Source of the DNA: Gambelia wislizenii
Taxonomy: Eukaryota > Chordata > Lepidosauria > Squamata > Crotaphytidae
Length of the DNA stretch: 64,000 nucleotides
Direction of reading: 5' to 3'
Assembly (NCBI GenBank): GCA_030847615.1
Contig: JAUMIR010000001.1
Span: forward strand, 267,405,187 to 267,469,186
How positions within the stretch are numbered: position 1 is the stretch's first letter; each line of letters opens with the position of its first letter. Below are positions 11,794 to 22,952 of the stretch, piece after piece. The translations under genes were made by a program, and so were the position numbers. The notes beneath the pieces were generated by a model. That model did no database searches and was not told where the DNA came from. It was given only the letters and a program-made list of their open reading frames with translations.

Positions 11794-11897
11794 CTGAGTC
11801 TTCCACCACTTATCTTCAGTGGAGATCCCAGATTCCAATATTTCTTCTAATACCACAATCTGGGATCTCCACTGAAGGTAAGTGATGGAAGACTCAG
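11794..11897. repeat. Near-perfect 41-bp-stem hairpin
   Basis: Positions 11794-11834 and 11857-11897 are reverse complements at 39 of 41 positions, separated by a 22-base loop. One of the two mismatches would be a G-U pair if the top strand were transcribed. The size is close to that of a long microRNA-type precursor, or of a very young fold-back element. No other copy is obvious in the window. Confidence 0.85.
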
Positions 11898-12128
11898 TTC
11901 TCCCTTTACACTTTCTCCATATGCCATTCCTTAATTCTATATACTCCTTTTAATTCCCTTGCTTGCACTTTCTCTATAACAAAAAGACCTAAATGTAACC
12001 TTTGCTTAGAGGGGAGAAGCTCCAGCCCCTTGATCATTTTGGTTGCCCCTTTCTACACCTTTTTCAATTCTACATTTTCTTTTCTTAAGATCACCAAAAC
12101 TGTACACAGTATTCCAAGTACTGTAGTT

Positions 12129-12284
12129 GCTGTGTGCCTTCATGTTGTTCCCAACTTTGCCACTGCCCTTGTCTTAGGCCGAGAGAGTGTGACTTCCCCA
12201 AGGTTGCCTGGTGGGTTTCCATGGCTAAGTGGGAGTCTCCCAGGGTCCTATGCCTACACTCAAACCACTACACCACTCCGGCTC
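12129..12284 (-). mobile_element. tRNA-derived SINE, antisense
   Basis: The reverse complement gives 'ggagtggtgtagtggtttg' (A-box region), then 'ccatggaaacccaccaggc', 'aaccttggggaagtcacact', and a shortened tail. This is the family at 60383-60605. The middle is deleted relative to that copy. Confidence 0.75.
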
Positions 12285-12529
12285 TTATTTCAAGTAAGGT
12301 CAAGCATAAATAATGATGACTTCCAGTAGGTTTCCTTTTGATTTCCTTTCTTATAATGCCCAACATGGAATTTGCCTTTCTTCCTTCCCCCCACCATTTA
12401 TTTAACAGAGCTGCACACAAGTTTGGCATTTCATTGAGCTGGTCAGTTGCTGCAAGCTCGGAGCCCCTTATTGTCAAGTTTGGATTTTTATTTTATTTAT
12501 TTTATTTTTGCCCATATGTGCATCCCTTA

Positions 12530-12637
12530 CAATAGAGATGGAAAGAATATTGAAGGGGGGATAATGAGATAGGGGCTTCTCAAGTGTCCGAAAACTCTGA
12601 CAAGAAGAATCCTCCTCAAACCCCTTTCTCATCCTTG
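12530..12637 (+). repeat. Duplicated ~108-bp segment, copy 2
   Basis: Counterpart of 8117-8221. It abuts the 3' end of the antisense L1 at 12638. A T-rich tract (12484-12509) lies on its other side. Confidence 0.7.
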
Positions 12638-13640
12638 TTTATTTTAATATATTTTTATTAATTTTATAATCATACATTGTATTATCCAATCAATACTTAG
12701 TTAGTATAACACATAAAATTACTATAAACATCACAATTTTTCTATTAACTAATTTCAAAAGTTAACATAGATTCTTTACTATAATTCTATTCAAAAATAT
12801 TAATTCCCCTCCCCCCTCCCCACCTCAGTGCTCCCCTTCACCGGAGCCATTATCCCTTACTTAATCTTTCCAGAATCTCATTTCTTCTCATGGAGGTAAC
12901 CTCCCATCTTTTATCTGTAATACTTTTTTAACAAATACTTTCCAAATTTTATCAAAATCACTTTCTTTTCAACTTCCTCTTCTTACTTTAATTCTACATG
13001 TTAACTTATCATTTATTGTCATTTTCCAAACTTCTTTATACCACTACTCCACTTGTACATTTATTTGCATTTTCCAATGTCTTGCTATAATTAATCTTGC
13101 TGCCGTTAATAAATTTGTTATTAAATCCTTTTCTGCTTGGTTCCCATTGGTTTCCTTTCTATATTTCTATTCAGAATATTCTCTATTTCTATAAAAACCA
13201 TTTCCCAAAACTGCTGTACAAATTTACAATTCCACCACATATGCATATATGTACCTATTTCTTGATAACCTCTCCAACAATATTTAGAGTTATTCTTATC
13301 TATATTATGCAATCTTGCTGGTGTCAAATACCATCTCCATATTATTTTATAATAATTTTCTTTTATCCGTATCAACATATTTTTTAGATGTCTTTGTTTC
13401 CATATCTTATCCCATTCATGATCTCCAGTTTTTTGTTTCAAATCTTCCTCCCATATTCTCCTTAAGTATTCCCCTTTGTCTTTTTTATCCTTATTTTTTC
13501 TCAATATTTTATATAATTCACTTGTAATACCTTTCATACTTTCATTATCATCCCTCTTTTCACCTTTTTCCACCAAATTTTCAAATTTTGTAAATTCCCT
13601 TGTTTCTTTATGATTTTTTTTAAATTGCTTCATAAAGTAT
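12638..13640 (-). mobile_element. L1 retrotransposon 3' end (ORF2 C-terminus), antisense
   Basis: A minus-strand frame of 170 codons (13633-13121) reads as the L1 ORF2 C-terminus. It has the WRWYLTPARLH block, then CWRGYQEIGTYMHMWWNC, which is the L1 Cys/His segment, then FVQQFWEMV. The usual second Cys of that segment is Tyr. Upstream is a Lys/Glu-rich linker (EKGEKRDDNESMKG). The frame breaks after KQKRI and the rest to 12638 is AT-rich 3' sequence. Only about the last kilobase is present, as usual for 5'-truncated L1 copies. Confidence 0.85.
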
Positions 13641-14774
13641 TACCAGTCTCTAGCTTTCTAGTGCAGATGCATTTGACACAGAAAGAGAATGGCCAGAATT
13701 ATTTTTGGGATCAGATGCAGCAGCCCTTCCAGTTTTGGGGGGAAGGGGTAGGTAGGAGCTTCACCACTTCTCATCCTCCACCATCTGAGGCAGGCACATT
13801 ATGCTGCTAAGCAGGAGAACTGGCCATGAGCTCACAAAATCATCAATAATGACTTCAAAGTTGAATAGAGATCTCATTGCTATTGTCAGTTAATTTTAAA
13901 TGCAGTATCACTGATTTCTTTTTTTCAAAAATTCCCCAAGTAAGAGAATGAACATACGGTGAAAACCCAGTGGGTATGCACAGTACTTAAATTCAACAGT
14001 GAAACCTCAACGGCCTCTTCAACAATGGCCATCAGCAGCAACCTTGAAACAATCTTGTCAACTGAACCATACAGTTTACACATAAATGCCATTAAGCCAG
14101 GAAGTAAAATTATGCATCTCATGACACATTTCTCCCTATCTTGCTACTTTCCAAAGACATATATGTCTAAAGATAGCACTTTAGAGTTCTCAGACTGGGC
14201 TTTCAAACTTTGCCACACTCTGAAAAACAGTGCTTAATGCAACATGACAGATTTCTCAAGCACTCTTCTCTTGTCAGTAAAGATACCAAGCAATATCTCA
14301 AAGATATGATGCTGAAATGAGAGATGGGCATCAGGACGTATAAAGTTTCAAAGATACTAGTTTTACCCAGATTTGATCAGAAGTATATACCATGTTTTGT
14401 ATGCTTTATTGCAATAGGTTTTAGATGTGTAGAAAACAAACCATGCATACAGATAAACTACTGCATTGCTTTTTGGTCATACAGTGTTGCATAAGGTATT
14501 CTCTACATACATCTATCAAAGCTGCAATAGCTCTTGTCCTTAGAAAACAAGGGAATCCTTTTCCATTCCATGGACTTCAGTTTATGAGATTTAGGCTCTC
14601 TCATGAAATTCTTAGGAGAAAGCTGATGTCCACAGAAAATGAAATAAGTACATCAGTCAATGTTTAATTAGATGATAGTGACCAAGCAGAAACCTAATCC
14701 AGACAAAATGGAAGTCTGAGGACTGCTAATTTGACTGACTTGAGGATAGTGATACAGCTAGAGTCAGAAGGGAT
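13641..14774. other. No gene seen
   Basis: Mixed AT-rich sequence. Open frames of 80-92 codons show no family signature. Confidence 0.5.
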
Positions 14775-14973
14775 TACACTGGAAGCTAAGCAGGGTTGGT
14801 TTTGGTTAGTACTTGGATGGGAGACCGCAAACAAATACCAGGTGTTGTAGGCTGTATTTCAGAGGAAGGAACTGGTAGAACCACCTCTGAGGATTCCTTG
14901 CCTAAGAAAACCCCTTTGAAATTCATGGGGTTGCTATAGATCGACAGGCAACTTGAAGATACAGACACACACA
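14775..14973 (+). mobile_element. 5S rRNA-derived SINE (SINE3-type)
   Basis: The head reads 'ggaagctaagcaggg...ggttagtacttggatgggag' and 'accaggtgttgtaggct', which is the second half of eukaryotic 5S rRNA including its internal promoter region. The body 'gaggaaggaactggtagaac' and 'gaggattccttgcctaag' and a tail with 'acacacaca' match the copies at 25783-26001 and 31501-31655. The first 30 or so bases of 5S are missing here. A 5S gene would stop after about 120 bases and would not carry the shared non-5S body. Confidence 0.85.
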
Positions 14974-15289
14974 AAGCAGAGATGGGCAAAATGCAGCCTG
15001 CAAGCTCCACATTGCCCCTCACCCAGTCTGCACTGCACCTCACATTTCTACAACTTCTTTTTAAAAAGAATTAAAAATGACATTTCATACACACAAGGGA
15101 CAATTTTTTCAGGTCCCTCCTGATTTAGGCCTTTAGGTGGGGAAGACCTTGTGGAAAAAGACCTACTGTATTCAATTTTAATGCACATCAACTGCTATGT
15201 GAATTGTTTCTAAAACAGAAAAACAGGATTAAAATGTTAATAGAGAATTTGCCCATGTCCCATGCTAGGTATTCTACCAAAAAAACTGA
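14974..15289. other. No gene seen
   Basis: Short AT-rich spacer before the L2 copy. Confidence 0.5.
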
Positions 15290-17158
15290 AATATTATAGG
15301 GTTCCACAGGGCTCTGTTTTGGGCCCTTTCCTGTCTTCTCTTTATACATTATCTTTAGGTAATCTTATCAGTCCATATGATTTTCAATAGCATCTTTATG
15401 GAGATTATCAGATGACCTAAATATGGTGTTACACGAATGCCAGGAGATCGTGAAAGGGCTTGTTTTTCACACAACGTCATCCCTGTGTCATTATGCTCCC
15501 AAGCTGATCCTGTTTCACTCTCGTTGCTTTTTATTCACATCTTAAACCATTAGCAGATCGTCCGTTCCATTTCTATGACGGAATGATGGGAGAGTGAAAA
15601 GGTGCCCCGTTATGCTGGCGTGATGCCAGTGTTAGTGGGAGGTCCGTTCCAGAACACATCCGGGTGTGATCAGGACATCCAGGTAAGTGACACCTTTTTT
15701 TGTACCCTCCCTGGGTTACTTGTTATTTTTTAACTGTGTTTTTGTGCTTGCTGTCATTTTTTACTTTGTATTTTTCTTTTTAACTTTGAATTTCCCGCTT
15801 GCTCATCCTCTCGTGAGAATGGCCTGGGATTTGAAACCAGAAAGCGAATAAAGCTCCAGAGAGCTGCATTCACTCCTGGGCTGCCGAGGGGGAGGGAGCA
15901 TCATGTAACTAAGGTAAATGTAAAACTGTTCACTATTGTGCTGGGACAGGGTCGGGAGGTGGTTGGGAAAGGAGATAGAGAGACGCGGATGCTATTTTTG
16001 TCCACGTCTGAAAATCTCCTATGCTGATGATACTCAGCTGTATTTCTCTACTCCAGAACATTATTCCAAAATGGAACGTTGTATTACAGCATATCTTTCA
16101 GCTATATCAGCACTGATGCTTCATTGTCGCCTAAAACTTAACATGGCAAAGACAGAATTACTTATTTCCACCCAAAAAAACCTTCTTTACAACATGTATT
16201 CTCATTTTCAATCACTGTTAACAATGTTCCCATTTATCCTGTGAAGGAAGCATGGAGTCTTAACTTTATTTTTTACTCTTCTTTGTCTTTTCTTCCTCAC
16301 ATTGAGGCTGTAGCAAGGTCATGTCACTTTTTTTCTTTATAACATTGCCAAAAACAGACCTTTTCTTTCTGCTTGTTCCTCTAAGATCTTAGTTCATGTC
16401 TCAGTAATTTCTTGCCTTGATTATTGTAATCTTCTGCTGACTGGTCTTCCATTATCTCATCTTAGTCTTCTGGTTTCCATTCAACATTCTGCTGCTAAAT
16501 TATCTTTTTGGCCCATTCTTTTGATCATGTTACCCTACTTTTGAGATCTGTTCATTGGTTACCCATTCCAGTATGAGCTCCTTTTTTTAACTTTCACAGC
16601 CCTACACAACCTAGCCTCCCACTTATCTTTCCGCCCTCATTTCTCTTTACTTATCTGCTTGAATCTGTGTTCTAGGCTTCTCTCCCAACCAAGGGTTTCC
16701 TCTTCCCTGGTTCAGCTTTATATTTTCTCATTTGTTACTCCATAGTCTTGGAATTCCCTCCCTGAACATTTGTGGACTGCTCCTTCTCTCAGTGTTTTTA
16801 AATCTCAACTGAAAACTTTTCTGTTTTCCAAAGCTTTTGGAATTTTAGTTTGACACTGTTTTATAATCTTGTATATTTTGATTTACATGCATTGGTCAGC
16901 TTGTTTTATTTTTATATCTTCTTGCTGTTTCATACTATTTTTTTGTAGTTATCTGGATAATTTGTTTTGCAATCGTATTTTATAGATTTATGTTTATTAT
17001 TCTTTCCTTCCCTCTGTGTGTGTTTATATATACATTTATTTTAGATTGTACACCTTTGGCAGGACCCAAGGTTTGTTTCTTTGCTTGCTTGCTTTATTGT
17101 AAAGCACCATGTACATAGACGTCACTATAGAAATAAATGATAATCATAATGATAACAT
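15290..17158 (+). mobile_element. L2 retrotransposon 3' half, interrupted by a MITE
   Basis: The first part (15290-15399) encodes [11 protein letters not shown] and runs to the codons for HLY. The second part (from 16020) resumes with the codons for YADDTQLYFS, so the RT active-site motif is split by the MITE at 15400-16019. Downstream come 'gattattgtaatcttctgct', a T-rich decayed ORF, and the L2-like end 'gtaaagcaccatgtacatag' with '...aaataaatgataat'. An in-frame stop lies before the MITE and many follow, so it is dead. Confidence 0.85.
15400..16019. mobile_element. 620-bp MITE, TIR GGAGATTATCAGA, TSD TAT
   Basis: It begins GGAGATTATCAGA and ends TCTGAAAATCTCC, with TAT on both sides (15397-15399, 16020-16022). 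A second copy at 42350-42934 has the same ends and also TAT duplications. Shared interior: 'ggacatccaggtaagt', 'cccgcttgctcatcctctcgtgagaatg'-type region, and 'agctc...cattcactcctgggctgc'. No transposase frame. A 3-bp duplication is what PIF/Harbinger-type elements make, but TAT and these ends are not the textbook pattern, so superfamily is open. Confidence 0.85.
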
Positions 17159-18285
17159 TAGAAATGGATGTATATTTTCAAATTTCAGGACAGGGAGGGA
17201 TGAAGTGACAGATATAGCCAAGTTTAAAGGCCACTATGAAATTCAATAATACACTCAGCTCAGCAGTGTATTTTAAGATAATTTCCTGTTATTGTTCTTA
17301 AAAAAAAAACTCTTACATTCTGTAACATCTATCATGATTAGCATGGTTATCTAGATCTGTGATATTCACAAAGCCATATACATCAACCTCTAACAATAAA
17401 CAGCTCTGCTAAAGATAGCAAGGGGTAATAAATCCAGGGTTTTACCCCAATGCTAAATGAAGTGTTATTACTTATGTGGGTTACCATAGGAACTTATCCA
17501 TTCCATCAGAAGGCCTGCCTAACTCTTTATGACATGTATTGTATATTTTTACTGAATAAATCAAAGCTTCATAAAAGGCTTAACAAACCTCAAAGCAATT
17601 CGCCTGGAAAGCCCAATTGCACTGAATGGGACCTGGGCCAGTCTGTAGCCTAGGGAGCACTGGAGCATGATGCTGCAATCCTGAAACAATTTAAGAGTTT
17701 AGAAAGAAGCAGCCCTAATGATGGGAATGCTACACATGAGTAAATAGTTGCTGGACTAATCACTGTGTACATAAGTTCACTGGTACAGTTTCCAGCTGAA
17801 TAACTGGAGTGAAATAGAGTATTACAGCAGCTCAGTGCTTACTGGAGAAGGCAGCAATTAGCATTAGTGCTTGGAAATAATCCTGCTGAGTGTCATGCTG
17901 TCCTCTTACAGGCAGACAGTTCCCCCAGGGGAGGCTCCTTCATGCTGGACAATTTGCTGGTGTGGAATTCACAGTCAGAATTAGCAAGCAGTGGCCAGAT
18001 CATACATCAGACATTTCAGCAGTGTCAGTCCTAAGTGCAAAAACTCTCAAGCACTGCCAAGTGTATCATATCACTCAGCAAGATGTCACTCACTGACAAA
18101 GCAACATGCAATCAAAAATGAGTGAGCAAAAGGAACTGTATTTGGTGGGCTCATTTGATCATAGCATTTAGAGGGATCTGCAGAGAGGGATGAGCAACCA
18201 GACAGCAAACTGATTGAGCCATGTTATATTGGCCTATAAAGGAAATATTTTTCAAACTGGGCTAAAGAGCATTTTGGCTCGGGGT
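17159..18285. other. No gene seen
   Basis: Unique-looking sequence. Nothing recognised. Confidence 0.5.
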
Positions 18286-18370
18286 TAAGGAAGGAGTATG
18301 TAAAGGCTAAGACTACATTTCTGAAAGCAAGAAGTCCCAGGTTCAAATCTCATTTCAGCCATGAATGCCT
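18286..18370 (+). mobile_element. tRNA-SINE head fragment
   Basis: 'aggctaagactacatttctg' through 'cccaggttcaaatctcatt' and 'cagccatgaatgcc' resemble the tRNA-related head with B box of the SINE at 60383. The body is missing. Confidence 0.5.
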
Positions 18371-18440
18371 TAAGTAAACAACTGTTTGAGTTTCTTCTCC
18401 CATCCACAATATGGAGCTGATGATGACGATAACAACAATA

Positions 18441-18696
18441 TACAGTTGGACCCCCATATCTGCAGGGGTTCAGTTCCTTGGCTTACCATGAATACCAGAA
18501 ACCACAGATAACAGTGAACCCCATTAAAATACAGGACTTCCAGTAAAAACATATTGGAAGACCTAGAAGATGCCTAGAGAGGATGCCTTTAGGAAGCATT
18601 TTCCAGCACAACTCTATGGTATGTGTTCCTATTTTTTGTCCTGCTGATAACTGAAACCACGGATATTGGTTCTGTGGATATGAGGATCCAACTATA
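18441..18696 (+). mobile_element. Tigger-like MITE
   Basis: The termini CAGTTGGACCCCCATATCTG and GGATATGAGGATCCAACTA form an inverted repeat flanked by TA. The interior shares 'gataacagtgaaccccatta' and 'tagaagatgcctagagagga' with the copies at 1-126 and 4412-4748. Confidence 0.75.
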
Positions 18697-19907
18697 CAAA
18701 AATAATATAAAGATTCACAAGATAATATACATGACATATTTTATGAATTATCTGCTACTGATATACTTAATAGATATCCATGAAATATCACCTTTTTTAT
18801 ATTAATGATATTAATGTTCATATAGGAAACGTCATGCATAAGTCCACCAGTTTCAGGTGGAATGCAAGACGAAGGAAGCTTCACCTCTTCCAAGACCCTC
18901 TCAGATCCCCCTCTGCCTTGCTCTAAATAAACATCAGATTTTACGTCCCCTGCCTTTCTCTCCAACGACTACAATATCCTGACACGTCTCTTCCACAGTT
19001 AGCATTGTGCTTAGTGTGAGCAAGCAGTGGGTAAGCTGTCCTTAGTGCGAGCAAGCAGTGGGTAAACCTCATGTATGTTCTGCACCAGAAAATACATGAG
19101 AATGCCTTCATGCCAAACACTCTAACATTATCTCAGTCCCCTTCCATGCAAATTCACCCCCAACCCACTTTTTCAGAGTAGGGAGATTCAATTGCTATTA
19201 TTCTAATGCAAGAGTAGAGGAAACACAACCCATGGAATTCATGAAGATCTCAGGGCCTCTTTTTGTGGCCCTTGCTGTCACCAGGACATCCGTGCAAACC
19301 CCAACACCCACAATAACATTTCTCGGGGGGGGGGGCAGGGTCGGCCTCCAAATCTTCAAAAAGGCATTTTGGTCCCACCACCCTTACTGACCACTAAATC
19401 TCTCCTGTCCACCAAATATCCCAAAATAGTCAAGAGTAAAATGGTTAATAATAACATGTCACTTCCAGTTTCAGTGTAGCAGAATAGTGCAGATCACAAA
19501 ATAGCCCCTACTCCTAACTCTAGTGAAACCAAGTGATGGAAGCCAGACCTTATCTGGACTTTCGGTCAGAACCACTCACCAACAAACCTTTACATTTGCG
19601 CTTTCGGAGCCCTTCCAAAGCACTGTCCTTTCTGAACTCAAAGTTGACAGAGGTACTGCTTGGTTGCCAGTTTCAAAAGGGCTGTTGATCCTTCTACTAA
19701 CTCAGCAACTCCTCTTCTTTCCAGTCATGCACTTGCTGAAGGACCAACTGCCTCCTCAGTATTCTCTGGTTCCCACGGTTACTTTAGCAGAAGGCTTCTG
19801 AGATGGGACATAATAACTGATCTATGAAAGGAAGAAGAGCAGAAGACTGGAGTCCTGAGGACATTTTAAAAAGGACAGAGGATCAAAAGCCTAGAGAAGA
19901 TGCTGAC
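18697..19907. other. No gene seen; short tandem duplication near 19005-19070
   Basis: 'gcttagtgtgagcaagcag' and 'ccttagtgcgagcaagcag' repeat about 36 bases apart, each followed by 'tgggtaa'. A G run lies at 19325. The 92-codon frame at 19523 has no recognisable signature. Confidence 0.5.
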
Positions 19908-20210
19908 TAGGGGGCCCGTCTAAAAGGTGAAAATACCCCTCATGGAATTCACTGGGAATCCTACCTGTCTAAATGGGATCCAGCACCAATCCACACTATT
20001 TGGAAAGAGGGGGGCCCAAAATGGCAAAAACGACAGGGTAAAAGCCTACAGATTTTGCCGTACTTTTTCAAAAACCATGTGAGGGGTGCACATTCCTGCT
20101 CGTTTGGACAATTGAACGACATGAAATTAGAAGGGAAGCACAAACCTGATTGGCTGGGTAAGAGTGGGGGCAGGGCTTGCTAGCAGGGCAAGTGCCCACT
20201 GCCACCATGA
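19908..20210 (+). mobile_element. Family-X repeat copy 1
   Basis: 'gtctaaaaggtgaaaatac', 'cctcatggaattcactggg', 'cacactatttggaaagagg' and 'ctgattggctgggtaagag' match the copy at 47030-47610 and, more weakly, 56866-57540. See 47030-47610 for the family. Confidence 0.65.
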
Positions 20211-20340
20211 AGATGCCAGCCACAGATGCAGGCGAAACATCAGGAATAAACTCTTCCAGAACACGGCTTCACAACCCGGAAAAAAAAACACAGAAAACCT
20301 ATAGATGCCAGCCATCAAAGCCTTCGACTTCATATTATAC
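20205..20340 (+). repeat. Interspersed repeat fragment ('gatgccagccacagatgcagg')
   Basis: 'gatgccagccacagatgcag', 'gcgaaacatcaggaataaac' and 'agaacacggcttcacaaccc' form a block I recall as widespread in squamate genomes. Its superfamily I cannot state, and no second copy lies in this window. Confidence 0.35.
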
Positions 20341-20483
20341 AAATGTAGATTTTGGATATTTTCTGTAAAAGGGTTCCTTTCAACTGTTGCCATTGCTACT
20401 GCTTCTATCTCACCCCCTCCCCATTGTTCATTTGTTTTTGTTTTTGTTTTTGCTTTGTCCTTGTTGGTAAATTAAACACTAAT

Positions 20484-20721
20484 TACAGTTGGCCCTCATA
20501 TCCACGGATTTTGTATCCATGGATCCCACCATCCACAGCTTGAAAATGTTCCCTACCTGTAAAAATATAAATCCAAAAAGCAAGCCTTGATTTTGCCATT
20601 GTCTATAAGAGACACCATTTTACTATGCCACTGTATATAATAGGACTTGAGCATCAATGGGTTTGGTTATCCTTGGGGGGTACTGGAACCAAACCCCAGT
20701 GGATACCAAGGGCTCACTATA
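20484..20721 (+). mobile_element. Tigger-like MITE
   Basis: Starts TACAGTTGGCCCTCATATCC and ends with 'ggataccaagggctcacta', an imperfect inverted repeat. The middle has 'caccattttactatgcc' and 'aaaccccagtggatacc', shared in reverse with the 37007 and 39062 copies. Confidence 0.7.
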
Positions 20722-21231
20722 ATTGTTTTAATACAGACACTGTTTTGTTTTCAATGTTTTGTTATCAATTTTTTTGAAATGGCTCTTATCTGGATAGGAT
20801 TATATTGATTTTAGTATGGTCAGTTGTGAAGTGCTTTGAGAATAATATGTACAGAAAAGCAGCATCCAATGAGGGAATAGGAACCTAAGAAACACAATTC
20901 TACCTGCTCCAAGTAATCATTTACCATTTTGAGTTATTTTGAATTCCTTTGTGAGGTAACAGGACAATGAAACATGAAGAAAGAAATTTAGTATGCAAGG
21001 AAGAATATAAATAATATATTTAGTGAACTGAGATTGGCACACATACATGGCAATATCTTTTCAAGAGGTTTACAGCTCAAGTACTGACATAAATATTAAT
21101 ATCACATTCATTTCTAACTTTACTTCAGCAAACATTAAACAGTTTAAATTCAAAATTGTTTGGAGGAAGAGAATCAATACTTTTCATGTGTTACATTGTT
21201 TATAGCATGTGTAATATGTATAATATGTGTA
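20722..21231. other. No gene seen; LINE-tail-like patch near 20755-20860
   Basis: 'gtcagttgtgaagtgctttgag' and 'aataatatgtacagaaaagc' resemble the 3' tail of L2-type LINEs. The remainder is AT-rich and unassigned. Confidence 0.4.
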
Positions 21232-22306
21232 ATATACCATATTGATGGTAGCTTGTTTAACTTAAGTCGTCTGAGGGCTCACACTAAGACTCTAAACTAT
21301 CTAGTTCGTGAGCTGCTCTTCGCTGATGATGCTGCCCTTGTTGCCCACACAGAAGCAGCTCTGCAGCGCCTAACATCCTGCTTCGCAACAGCTGCAGAGC
21401 TGTTTGGGCTGGAAGTCAACCTGAAGAAAACAGAAGTTCTTTACCAGCCTGCACCACAGGACGAACACCATCATCCCCACATTGCCGTTGGCAAATCTGT
21501 GCTCAAGTCCATTTAGCAGTTCACCTACCTGGGAAGCATCATCTCCTCAGATGCCAAGATTGACAAAGAGATTGATCACATATTAGCAAAAGCATATAGC
21601 GCATTTGGAAGACTTTACAATAGAGTCTGGAGTAACAAACACCTGAGGCGAAGCACAAAAATCAGTGTGTATAGAGCCATTGTACTATTTTCCTTTACGG
21701 GTCTGAAACATGGGTCACCTATCGCCAACACTTACGACTCCTCAAACGCTTTCATCAGCGCTGTATACACACAATCCTAAATATATACTGGACTGACTAT
21801 GTGACGAATGTTGCTGTCCTTGAGCAAGCAGGGATCACCAGCATTGAGGCCATGATATTGAGAACACATTTGCGCTGGGCAGGGCACGTTTCTAGGTTGG
21901 AGGACCATCGCCTCCCAAAAACAGTACTCTACGGTGAACTCGCCACGGGTCATCATAAGAGGGGCGCTCCAAAAAAAGTGATACAAGGACTCTCTGAAAC
22001 AACATCTCAGGCTCGGTCAAATTGATCACCAACAATAGTCCGCCCTGGCCTCACATCAGGAGGCATAGAGATGCACTATCCAAAATGCTGCAGCCTTATT
22101 TGAAAACTCACACCAAACAAGTCTTGAAGAGAAATGACAACACAGAAAGAATCACAACCCGGAAACATCACCCAAGAAGACCTTCTGCTGTGCTTTTTGC
22201 AACCAGACTTGTTTATCACAGATTGGCCTTTTTAGTCATCAGCAGAAAGCTCGGGATGAGTCCTTCCTGAATCTTCATTTGCGAAGAAAAGCCAGAGAGA
22301 GAATGT
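21232..22306 (+). mobile_element. Non-LTR retrotransposon fragment, second copy
   Basis: Same family as 1741-3012. It encodes HIDGSLFNLSRLRA, then LLFADDAALVAHTEAALQR with both active-site Asp retained, then QFTYLGSIISSDAKIDKEID, VYRAIVLF, FLYGSETW with a frame change between the last two, and LRWAGHVSRLEDHRLPKTV. A TAG at 21514-21516 and a frameshift near 21690 break the frame. The 3' sequence to 'gccagagagagaatg' (about 22306) is retained. The 5' part including the endonuclease is missing. Confidence 0.85.
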
Positions 22307-22536
22307 AATATCTAATTAGTGCTTTAATGTTACTATTCTTACAAACAGAATCAACAGAAAATTGCTGATGTGGCCATTTTTCACAGTTGCGGAGTTAGAG
22401 AGCTTTCACAGGTATATAAGGACAAGCATAGACTCACATATTCCTGCCTTTACAAATACAGCTGGCTCTTGGTTTGGTTTCAGGACCCTCCGTGGGTACC
22501 AAAATCCATGGACGCTCAAGTCCCAATACATACTCT

Positions 22537-22720
22537 CTGGCTTTTTTTCCCAAACAAAGATTCAGGAAGGACTCATCTCGCGCTTTCTGCAAGCGCGCTG
22601 ATGACTGAAAAGGCCAATCCGAGATAAACATGTCTGGTTGCAGAAAGCACAGCAGAAGGTCTCCTTGGATGATGATTCTGGGTTGTGATTCTTCCTGCGT
22701 TGTCGTTTCTCTTCAAGACT
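22537..22720 (-). mobile_element. 3' end of the same non-LTR family, antisense
   Basis: Matches 1765-1945 closely ('gattcaggaaggactcatc', 'ctgatgactgaaaaggccaa', 'gcagaaggtctccttgg'). It lies tail to tail with the plus-strand copy ending at 22306. The sequence just after (22720-22790) is a jumble of 'aagacttgttctttt' and 'aacaagtcttgaag' direct and inverted repeats. Confidence 0.8.
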
Positions 22721-22784
22721 TGTTCTTTTCAACAAGTCTTGAAGACTTGTTCTTTTGTTCTGTTCAAGACTCTTGAAGAGACTA

Positions 22785-22952
22785 CATAATAATAAGAATA
22801 AAATTTATTTTTACCCCACCCCTCTGTTAAAAACAATCGGGACGGCTTACAACAATTAAAATACAACAATGCTGACTAAAATCCCTAAGCACCACCCATC
22901 CCCACCCTCCCCCATAAAAAGATATTAAACTAGTATAAAATTAAAAACATAC
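22785..22952 (-). mobile_element. LINE/SINE 3' tail, antisense
   Basis: In reverse complement the sequence reads 'gtaagccgtcccgattg', then 'gaggggtggggtaaaaataaa' and an ATT-type tail. That is the L2-type tail shared by several LINEs and SINEs. Only the tail can be assigned. Confidence 0.5.

Noticed and set aside
14775..14973. A genuine 5S rRNA gene or pseudogene
   Set aside because: The sequence continues into a body shared with two other copies and has a SINE-like tail. The 5' third of 5S is missing.
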